Shown in pieces: positions 1 through 5,055 of a stretch of 5,055 nt of DNA. A program made the translations under genes and the position numbers. How positions within the stretch are numbered: the first letter of the stretch is position 1; each line of letters starts with the position of its first letter. The DNA is from Candidatus Geoarchaeota archaeon (GTDB lineage: Archaea > Thermoproteota > Thermoprotei > Gearchaeales > WAQG01): contig WAQG01000072.1 of assembly GCA_015520395.1 (NCBI GenBank), positions 1 through 5,055 on the forward strand, read 5' to 3'. The notes under the pieces were generated by a model, which worked only from the letters and a program-made list of their open reading frames with translations, had not been told where the DNA came from and did no database searches.

Positions 1-96
1 CAGGAGTGCTATGAAATCGTCAACGGCGATCCCGCTGATCGACATGTCTCTAACCGGCCTCCCGAGCTCGCCGTTGACGATTTCATAGCACTCCTG
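1..96. repeat. 29-bp perfect inverted repeat (hairpin) at the window edge, probable fold-back assembly or amplification artefact
   Basis: Bases 1-29 are the exact reverse complement of bases 68-96, separated by a 38-nt loop (30-67); pairing stops at position 30 versus 67. The repeat begins at the very first base. It lies inside the tldD reading frame. The right arm encodes residues expected of a TldD protein (QECYEIVNGE, followed by LGRPVRDMSISG in the loop), whereas the left arm would encode IAVDDFIALL, which does not resemble what normally follows that motif. The simplest reading is that the left arm is a self-primed copy of the right arm. A real genomic hairpin cannot be excluded from sequence alone. 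Confidence 0.93.
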
Positions 97-1254
97 GATG
101 CCGACCTGGAAGGAGGAGTTGAGCTGCGCCTGCCCGCCCCTAAAGTCCACGCAGTAGTAGCCGAACTTTATGCCTTCAATCAGTTCCTCAAAGCTATGGT
201 CGCCCCTCTCGAAGACCGTGTTCCTCATCCTTATCAATGGCGGCACCCTGTAGGTCTCAGCCCTGGCATGGCCATTGGGCTCCATGCCGAACTCCGCCGC
301 CCTCTCCCTATCCACCATAAGCTCGGTGAGCACACCCCTCCTTATTATCTCAACCTTCCTCACAGGCACGCCCTCATCGTCGTAAACCCCGTTCCCGAAG
401 CCGCCCTCGATCCTCCCATAATCACTCATACTCACATACTCGGGCGCCACCTCCTTCCCCAACAGCTTTATGAAGGGTGTCCCAGGCGTAAGGTCGGCCT
501 CCGCCAGGTGCCCGAGGGCTTCGTGAGCTATGACCCCCACCACGATGGGGCCAGCGACGATGGGGAACTCCCCCCTCTTAGGCTCGACTCCTGCAAGCTG
601 GGCCCTAAGCTTTCTCACAAGCCTCTCGACGATCTGCTCATCCGTCTCAGCCCTCTCGAAGAACTCCCATCCCATCTCAACGCTCCCAACCTCATCCCTA
701 GCCGCGGCGGTCACACCCTCCCTCATCCCGGTAACCCAGACATACTTCCAGACGTGCCCCCACTCCCAATCTATCAACGCGCCGTCACTGTTAGCAAAGC
801 TTCTGACACCCCATCCATCGGAGTACCTGATCGAAACGGATCTAACTGCCCCCTCGGCTTCCCTAAGCATTTTCTCAAGGCTGAGCAGTCGATTAACCTT
901 CTCCTCCACCGAGACGTCCGGGGGCTTGATCCTCATCGAGGACTTCACGGTGTCCCTGACAGCCTTCACATCCGCCAGCTTCGCCCCGGCCCCCGGGATC
1001 GAGGAGGCCGCCTTTGCCAGCCTGTATGCGTCGTTGACGGCCTTCCTCCACTCATCGACCTTGCTGGTTGAGGCGAAGCCCCAGAAGCCGTTGACCAGAA
1101 CCCTCACCCCTATTCCCTTCCTGCTATCGATGGTTAGTGTTGAGATCCTCCCATCCTTAACCTCCATAAATGTCGTGGCGACATCCTCGTAGCGGACATC
1201 GATATAGTCGGCTCCGAGCCTGAGGCCCTCCCTGACTATAACTTCAAGATCCAA
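1..1254 (-). CDS. tldD: TldD-type zinc metallopeptidase (TldD/PmbA family), 3' end missing
   Basis: Predicted cytoplasmic metallopeptidase of the TldD/PmbA (peptidase U62) family; in bacteria TldD works with TldE/PmbA to degrade or process unfolded peptides. Numbering from TTG at 1254: an N-terminal domain with YIDVRYED (17-24) and RKGIGVRVLVNGFWGFAS (45-62), then HEALGH at 244-249 (bases 508-525) followed by LAEAD. This HExxxH zinc motif marks the catalytic TldD subunit rather than TldE/PmbA. Near the C-terminus are GGQ and GELGRPVRDMSISG, ending at residue 408. The family's last 40-60 residues, where the cysteine zinc ligand lies, are absent, and residues 409-418 come from the suspect inverted-repeat arm. 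Start choice: TTG 1254 has GGGGTG 8 nt upstream and fits family N-termini. ATG 1272 and ATG 1353 are in frame but lack a visible ribosome site. A TldE/PmbA partner could lie beyond the left edge. No internal stop or frameshift was seen. Confidence 0.92.
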   Translation of the reverse strand, partial: MDLEVIVREGLRLGADYIDVRYEDVATTFMEVKDGRISTLTIDSRKGIGVRVLVNGFWGFASTSKVDEWRKAVNDAYRLAKAASSIPGAGAKLADVKAVRDTVKSSMRIKPPDVSVEEKVNRLLSLEKMLREAEGAVRSVSIRYSDGWGVRSFANSDGALIDWEWGHVWKYVWVTGMREGVTAAARDEVGSVEMGWEFFERAETDEQIVERLVRKLRAQLAGVEPKRGEFPIVAGPIVVGVIAHEALGHLAEADLTPGTPFIKLLGKEVAPEYVSMSDYGRIEGGFGNGVYDDEGVPVRKVEIIRRGVLTELMVDRERAAEFGMEPNGHARAETYRVPPLIRMRNTVFERGDHSFEELIEGIKFGYYCVDFRGGQAQLNSSFQVGIQECYEIVNGELGRPVRDMSISGIAVDDFIALL

Positions 1255-1262
1255 GGCAGCAA

Positions 1263-1268
1263 CACCCC
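1263..1268 (-). promoter_or_regulatory. Shine-Dalgarno site deciding the tldD start
   Basis: GGGGTG on the minus strand lies 8 nt before TTG 1254. The same hexamer occurs at similar spacing before the OB-fold gene (1378-1383) and the YdjM-like gene (4023-4028), which favours TTG 1254 over ATG 1272, whose upstream sequence shows no such site. It is based on motif and spacing only. Confidence 0.5.
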
Positions 1269-1377
1269 ACATGAGATGCCGTACCCAGGCTATTAATCCT
1301 TGCCAATCCACCGGGAAGTCTTCGATCCTAAGCAGGTTGAGGAAAGAATTCATATTTTGTCTATATGGTTTATGTTT

Positions 1378-1383
1378 GGGGTG
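1378..1383 (+). promoter_or_regulatory. Shine-Dalgarno site setting the TTG start of the OB-fold gene
   Basis: GGGGTG sits 7 nt before TTG 1391. It supports that start over the longer in-frame ATG at 1271, which would overlap the divergent tldD start and put an ordinary N-terminal membrane anchor about 50 residues into the protein. Confidence 0.6.
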
Positions 1384-1390
1384 TCGTGGA

Positions 1391-2704
1391 TTGTCGGTTG
1401 AGCCACGGCTTTCAGTCAGGTGGCTTAAGCTCTTCTCGATACTCGCGACTGTGGTGGGGATACTTATAATCTATATGGCTGCCCGGGGGGTCAGCGCCCC
1501 CCTGGTCAAGATAGGTGATGTCTATGGGAATTACGCGATGAACTACGCCGTCGTGAGGATCAGGGGCAACGTGACGGGGCCGCCCTACGTCGACACGAGT
1601 GGCGGGAGGATCACGATAAGGTTTGGCGTTGACGACGGGACTGGAACAATGAATGTCTACATATATGAGCAGCAGGCCGTCGAGCTCCTTGGGCGAGGAT
1701 TGGTACCCATGCCGGGGGACGTTGTTGAGGTGGAGGGTCAACTCAGGGTTAGGGAAACCTACACCTACCTGATCCTCCAGGTCGTCGACCTGCTCAGGAT
1801 AGAGGGGAGGTCGACGAGCTACACCAAGGTCTACTCGCTGAACACCGGTATGGAGGGCAGGTCGGTCGAGGTGTCAGGCGTCGTCTACGAGTTTAGGGAG
1901 GTTTCCTCGGGCCTCCTCTTCGGAATCGACACCGGAGAGGGCTACGTCGACGTGCTTATTCCCGTGGTCCTGAAGTACGTCGATGAGGATGCCTACAACA
2001 TGCTCCTCGAAAACCTGACGAGGTCTCTTGAGCTGGGGGGCGAGGCCGTTGTTAGAGGCGTCGTCTACCTCTATAGGGGCATCTCCCCCGAGGTCGTTGT
2101 TAGGAGCCTTGACGAGGTCGTTGTCAGGGTTGGGGGCGCCCTGGTCAAGCTGTCCGAGCTGTCCAGACACGTCGGCGGCAAGGTCGTTGTTGAGGTTGAG
2201 TCGCGGAGAATGTTCTACCTGAGGGATACGAGGGACTACGTCCTTGAGGTGTCCGACGAGACCGGTGTGGCGAGCATAGTGATACCGTCCGAGCTGATCT
2301 ATGACCTAGACCCCAGAGACCTGGTGACGGGAAGCAGGATAAAGGTCGTCGGGACGGTTTTCAACGAGACCACAATAAGTGCCGCAAGGGTGGTGCCCGT
2401 CTCCTCAGCCTTCAAGATATACAGGGTTTCCGACGTCGATAGGGAAAGCGTTGGCCTCATCCTGGCCTTCGAGGGGAAAGCCTCAAGCCTCGTTGAGTTC
2501 AGGGGCGGATCCGCCGTCTTCACGCTTAGTGACGGGACAGGCTCCATAAAGGTCTATGTGCCCGGCTGGAGGAGCCATGTTCCAGAGGATGTGAAGAGGG
2601 CTGTGAGGTCTGGGGGCAGAGTCATGGTCGTTGGCTACATAGACGTCTACAGGGGGGAGCTCGAGGTGGTGGTCTACGATTCGGACGGACTGGAGGTAAG
2701 TTAG
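1391..2704 (+). CDS. membrane-anchored extracytoplasmic protein with about four tandem OB-fold-like domains
   Basis: Unnamed 437-residue protein. A short basic N-terminus (RLSVRWLK) is followed by one hydrophobic helix (about 14-31), so the rest is predicted to face outward. The ectodomain is beta-rich and built of about four repeated OB-like units (about 42-138, 147-246, 251-338, 342-435). Each has an Asp/Gly-turn followed by a strand: DGTGTMNVYI (82-91), DTGEGYVDVLI (180-190), DETGVASIVI (289-298), DGTGSIKVYV (381-390). Each unit then closes with a VxGxV-type strand (VEVEGQLRV, VVRGVVYLY, VVGTVF, VVGYIDVY). This layout is typical of OB folds that bind nucleic acids, oligosaccharides or proteins; the ligand is not deducible. 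No catalytic motif is visible. TTG 1391 is chosen from the GGGGTG site 7 nt upstream. It is the first gene of a tight operon with the permease 1 nt downstream. The OB assignment rests on pattern and predicted strands, not on a profile search. Confidence 0.8.
   Translation: MSVEPRLSVRWLKLFSILATVVGILIIYMAARGVSAPLVKIGDVYGNYAMNYAVVRIRGNVTGPPYVDTSGGRITIRFGVDDGTGTMNVYIYEQQAVELLGRGLVPMPGDVVEVEGQLRVRETYTYLILQVVDLLRIEGRSTSYTKVYSLNTGMEGRSVEVSGVVYEFREVSSGLLFGIDTGEGYVDVLIPVVLKYVDEDAYNMLLENLTRSLELGGEAVVRGVVYLYRGISPEVVVRSLDEVVVRVGGALVKLSELSRHVGGKVVVEVESRRMFYLRDTRDYVLEVSDETGVASIVIPSELIYDLDPRDLVTGSRIKVVGTVFNETTISAARVVPVSSAFKIYRVSDVDRESVGLILAFEGKASSLVEFRGGSAVFTLSDGTGSIKVYVPGWRSHVPEDVKRAVRSGGRVMVVGYIDVYRGELEVVVYDSDGLEVS
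2692..2697 (+). promoter_or_regulatory. Shine-Dalgarno site of the permease, embedded in the end of the OB-fold gene
   Basis: GGAGGT lies within the last codons of the upstream gene, 8 nt before GTG 2706 and 11 nt before the alternative GTG 2709. With the upstream stop (TAG 2702-2704) only 1 nt from the start, translation of the two genes is probably coupled. Confidence 0.6.
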
Positions 2705-2705
2705 G

Positions 2706-4022
2706 GTGGTGTTGGCCCCATCTGAGGTGGTCTACTGGACGCTCGTCGGGACGGGGATCGGGCTGCTTTTCTCCTGGATCCCCGGCTTCCATATATTCAA
2801 TATACTTGCAGTGATAATACTCGTTGCGCCCGCCATGATGCCAGCGGAGGCCTTCCCGTTCTTCGCGATAGGCGCCCTGGTGGCCTTCGTTTACCTAAAC
2901 ATACTTCCCTCAGTATACTTCAGCGCTGCCGACGACACCCTCATGTTCCTTTACTTCCCCTCGCAAAGGTACCTCTCGATGGGCAGGGGGCATGAGGCGG
3001 CAACATTAACGATAATCGGCGCGGTGGGGGGCAGCCTGATACTGGCCGGCCTCTCCCCTATTCTGATCTACGTTATGCCGATAGTGAGGAACGTCTTCAC
3101 CCCCTACCTCCACGTGATACTGGCAGGCATAGTCCTCTTCATGTTCATGAGCGAGTGGCAGAAGTTCGGAGACGTAGGCAGAACGAGGCTTGAAAGGTTC
3201 CTGAACGCGTGGAAGCAGAACCTGGCCGGCATTTTCGTTTTCTTTGCCGCAGGCACACTGGGCTTCCTCCTAACCTACCGGCAGGTGGTTCCGGCGGAGA
3301 TAGCATACCTAAACCTCACCCCCATGTTCATAGGGTTCTTTGCAACGCCATGGGTCATCCTGAACCTGCTGGCCCAGGCGAGGATCCCGGAGCAGAGGAT
3401 CGACACAAGCGTCTCAACCTCCCCGAAGAGGATCCTCCAGGCCTACGTGGGTGGGAGCCTCGGAGGCTACATAGCCGCCTTCTTCCCCGTCATAACAGGC
3501 GGGATGGGTGCCCTTATAGCAGGCCATATAACTGCCCAGCGGGGCGACGACATGTTCCTGGTGAACCAGGGCACGAACCGATTCATATACTACGTCGGCG
3601 CCCTCTTCCTCCTAATGGTGCCAACCCTACACCTGGCCAGGGGAGGGGCAGGATGGCTTGTCGGCTCCATCTACACGCCGAAAACCTACACCGAATACTA
3701 TATGGCCGTCGGCTCCATCCTAATAGCCTCAGGGATATCCGCTGCAGCCGCATGGATACTCTCAATGCTCTTCGCAAGGAGCATAAATAGGATAGGCTAC
3801 AAGAAGCTCAGCGTTGTAGCCCTGATCATGCTCATCGCCCTCGTCTACATCTTGACCGGGATTCCAGGTCTAGGGGTTATGGCCGTGGCAACGGCTATAG
3901 GGCTTGTCGCCGCCCTCTACCAGACCAGGAGGAGCTACTGTCTCGCTGGGATAATCTTCCCCATCCTTCTGAACATGACCGGGCTCTCCGACTGGTACGC
4001 CTCCCTACTCGGCCTGATCTAG
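2706..4022 (+). CDS. TctA-family (COG1784-like) integral membrane permease
   Basis: 438-residue polytopic membrane protein with roughly 11-13 hydrophobic segments. It resembles the TctA family, the large membrane subunit of tripartite tricarboxylate transporters, in the archaeal stand-alone version (COG1784-like). The two inverted halves each carry the family glycine/proline signature: GTGIGLLFSWIPGFHIFN (15-32) and GGSLGGYIAAFFPVITGG (249-266). The C-terminal stretch GLGVMAVATAIGLVAALYQ, followed by RRSYCLAGIIFPILL, also matches the family pattern. A hydrophilic loop (about 149-166, SEWQKFG onward) separates the halves. Neither TctB (small membrane subunit) nor TctC (binding protein) is encoded nearby, so citrate transport should not be assumed. 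GTG 2706 is taken as start; GTG 2709 and TTG 2712 are close alternatives. It sits between the OB-fold gene (1-nt gap) and the hydrolase gene (12-nt gap). The substrate is unknown. Confidence 0.82.
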   Translation: MVLAPSEVVYWTLVGTGIGLLFSWIPGFHIFNILAVIILVAPAMMPAEAFPFFAIGALVAFVYLNILPSVYFSAADDTLMFLYFPSQRYLSMGRGHEAATLTIIGAVGGSLILAGLSPILIYVMPIVRNVFTPYLHVILAGIVLFMFMSEWQKFGDVGRTRLERFLNAWKQNLAGIFVFFAAGTLGFLLTYRQVVPAEIAYLNLTPMFIGFFATPWVILNLLAQARIPEQRIDTSVSTSPKRILQAYVGGSLGGYIAAFFPVITGGMGALIAGHITAQRGDDMFLVNQGTNRFIYYVGALFLLMVPTLHLARGGAGWLVGSIYTPKTYTEYYMAVGSILIASGISAAAAWILSMLFARSINRIGYKKLSVVALIMLIALVYILTGIPGLGVMAVATAIGLVAALYQTRRSYCLAGIIFPILLNMTGLSDWYASLLGLI

Positions 4023-4033
4023 GGGGTGGAGGT
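4022..4033 (+). promoter_or_regulatory. G-rich ribosome binding region before the YdjM-like gene
   Basis: The 12 bases after the permease stop are almost all purine and hold two overlapping candidates: GGGGTG (4023-4028, 6 nt before GTG 4035) and GGAGGT (4028-4033), which is too close to GTG 4035 to be ideal. The first matches the site used by the other genes and favours GTG 4035. GTG 4032 and GTG 4026 are in-frame alternatives. Confidence 0.5.
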
Positions 4034-4034
4034 G

Positions 4035-5055
4035 GTGAGGGGGCTTGTCCACTACATATCCGGCCTCGCCGTGGCTAGCCTCTTCCCCAGCCTGGTTCAG
4101 GACGCGATGCACGGCTCACTCGCGATACTCGTGCCAGCCGCCTACGCCTACCTCCCAGACTTCCTCGACTTCAAGTTCTATAAGTACACTGAGGAGTGGG
4201 ACTATGAGGTAAGGCCGGACTGGAGGAACCCCGACCCCGGCGAGGCAGCCGCCATAATTGCGAAGGCCATCGACGATGCCTACTCCTCCGGAAGGGAGGT
4301 GAGGTTGAAGCTCCATTCCTCCAGGGCCCCCGGGGATCTCTACAGGCGGTATACGGTGCATTTCATCCCTGGGAGGAGGGAGGTCGTCGTGGAGGTAGGG
4401 CCCCTAGTCACGCTTGGCGGAGCGCCCGTTGAGGGGACGGAGCCGCCGCCCGAGAGGAGGGTTGGCAGGGCGACGACCAGGGCGGAGTTCAGGAAGACAT
4501 ACCCCAAGCCGACGGTCATAGAGGGTTTTGGAGGCGCGTCGATGGGGCTCAGAAGGTCGGGGGATCTGGTCGAGATAGGGTTCCTCCCATGGCACCACAC
4601 CTGGTCACACAGCTTTGTGGCAGGCATCCTGTTCGCGATCCCCATCCTACTTATAGCCTGGGCTCTGGGCTACAGACATGGTTTTGACCTCTTCCTAGCA
4701 TCCATACTGGGCTACTGGCTCCACGTCGTTGAGGACCAGTTCGGCGTCATGGGCTCCAACCTCTTCTGGCCCTTCACTAAACGCAAGATACCCGGCTTCA
4801 GGATCGGCGAGTCGAGCAGCTTTGAGACCAACTTCGGAACGGCGTACATGGCAATGATGACCATGATCTGGGGCTTCAGCTCCGCCCAGCCTCAGTCGCC
4901 AATCCAGGTTGACCCGCTTCTTTACCTTTTGGTTGTCCTTGGGCCTGGGCTGGCCCTATACCTTGTCTCAGCTGGGAGGATGAGGGAGGAGTTGAGGAGA
5001 TGGGGCGCCGAGTACGTGGGGGAGGCGGAGGAGGTGGAAGAGACGGTGGGGCTAA
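4035..5055 (+). CDS. YdjM/DUF457-like membrane-bound putative metal-dependent hydrolase with a large soluble insertion, 3' end cut
   Basis: At least 340 codons, open to the right edge; the final TAA is out of frame. The protein shows the motif order of the YdjM/DUF457 membrane hydrolases: H6 in the first segment, PDFLD (41-45), HHTWSHSF (187-194, with H192 in the usual THS-like position), HVVED (230-234) and NLFWPF (242-247). These His/Asp residues probably bind metal at the membrane. Hydrophobic segments lie near 8-20, 28-40, 195-212, 217-232, 268-284 and 294-312. Residues about 55-180 form a charged, beta-rich insertion without membrane segments, much longer than the linker in compact YdjM proteins. 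The C-terminus is acidic (EAEEVEE), so the true stop may be near. It starts 12 nt after the permease stop, as third gene of the operon. Hydrolase activity and substrate are not established for this family, so the name is a fold-level assignment. Confidence 0.75.
   Translation, partial: MRGLVHYISGLAVASLFPSLVQDAMHGSLAILVPAAYAYLPDFLDFKFYKYTEEWDYEVRPDWRNPDPGEAAAIIAKAIDDAYSSGREVRLKLHSSRAPGDLYRRYTVHFIPGRREVVVEVGPLVTLGGAPVEGTEPPPERRVGRATTRAEFRKTYPKPTVIEGFGGASMGLRRSGDLVEIGFLPWHHTWSHSFVAGILFAIPILLIAWALGYRHGFDLFLASILGYWLHVVEDQFGVMGSNLFWPFTKRKIPGFRIGESSSFETNFGTAYMAMMTMIWGFSSAQPQSPIQVDPLLYLLVVLGPGLALYLVSAGRMREELRRWGAEYVGEAEEVEETVGL

Larger units (their letters stand above)
1255..1390. promoter_or_regulatory. 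divergent intergenic region with AT-rich promoter candidates for tldD and the OB-fold operon
   Basis: This stretch separates two divergently oriented genes and is the only place in the window where promoters for both would be expected. For the plus-strand operon, a purine-rich run followed by AATTCATATTTTG (1347-1359) resembles an archaeal BRE plus TATA element and would put transcription start near 1377-1380, just before the Shine-Dalgarno site. A second AT-rich candidate, CTATATGG (1361-1368), would give an almost leaderless transcript. For tldD on the minus strand, GGATTAATA (about 1291-1299) is suitably placed for a start near 1270. All are pattern matches. No operator-like palindrome was found here. 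Confidence 0.4.

Noticed and set aside
196..1192. Long plus-strand open frames at 196-1071 and 530-1192
   Set aside because: They lie wholly antisense to the tldD gene, whose minus-strand translation carries the family motifs. Their own products are low-complexity, Pro/Leu/His- or Ser/Thr-rich, with no recognisable domain; they arise from GC-rich codon bias.
1271..1390. N-terminal extension of the OB-fold gene from ATG 1271
   Set aside because: The extra 40 residues (Cys-rich, no conserved look) would cover the divergent promoter region and overlap tldD's start; TTG 1391 has a well-placed ribosome site and directly precedes the membrane anchor.
1461..1478. AT-rich TTATAAT/CTATATGG stretch resembling an internal promoter
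   Set aside because: It encodes the hydrophobic helix (ILIIYMA) with ATA and TAT codons; there is no ribosome site or gene start suitably placed downstream.
1485..1502. G6/C6 hairpin (six G, six-base loop, six C) that might be a regulatory stem or slippage site
   Set aside because: It lies inside the OB-fold coding frame just after the anchor; the frame reads through without disruption and the runs are explained by Gly/Val and Ala/Pro codons in a GC-rich genome.
2041..2196. Recurring GAGGTCGTTGTTAGG-like short direct repeats
   Set aside because: They encode the Val-rich beta strands (EVVVR, KVVVE) of the OB-like domains and vary at several bases, so they are protein repeats rather than a DNA element.
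4116..4645. Minus-strand open frames opposite the YdjM-like gene
   Set aside because: The plus-strand frame is continuous to the window edge and contains conserved His/Asp motifs and membrane segments; the opposite frames are short and featureless.
5046..5055. Terminal TAA as the stop of the YdjM-like gene
   Set aside because: TAA at 5053-5055 is not in the reading frame; the last in-frame codons are GTG GGG CTA, so the gene continues past the edge.

Overview
The window looks like a piece of GC-rich chromosome from a thermophilic archaeon, most plausibly a deep Thermoproteota/TACK lineage. The grounds are arginine written mostly as AGG/AGA, isoleucine often as ATA, GTG and TTG starts, G-rich Shine-Dalgarno sites (GGGGTG, GGAGGT), very tight gene spacing, and protein families with archaeal-type sequences (a TldD-type peptidase and a stand-alone TctA-like permease). 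Lineage is an inference; there is no rRNA or marker gene here.

Layout: positions 1 to about 1254 hold the minus-strand N-terminal and catalytic part of a TldD-type zinc metallopeptidase that runs off the left edge. The first 96 bases form a 29-bp perfect inverted repeat with a 38-nt loop. TldD-like protein sequence stops exactly where the left arm begins, so this edge looks like a fold-back (chimeric) contig end and the last ten codons read there should not be trusted. A divergent intergenic region of about 120-136 bp (roughly 1255-1390) follows.

Three plus-strand genes then fill the rest in what reads as one operon: (a) 1391-2704, a membrane-anchored protein with about four tandem OB-fold-like domains facing outward; (b) 2706-4022, a polytopic TctA-family (COG1784-like) permease starting 1 nt after the previous stop; (c) 4035 to the right edge, a YdjM/DUF457-like membrane metal-dependent hydrolase with an unusually large soluble insertion, cut off by the window end.

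How the genes may work together: the three plus-strand genes are packed tightly enough to be co-transcribed and probably translationally coupled, giving an envelope module of an outward multi-OB binding protein, a permease-like integral membrane protein and a membrane-embedded putative metal hydrolase. Its substrate cannot be read from the sequence. The TldD peptidase is divergent and may be functionally unrelated. No RNA genes, CRISPR arrays, insertion sequences or convincing terminators were seen.
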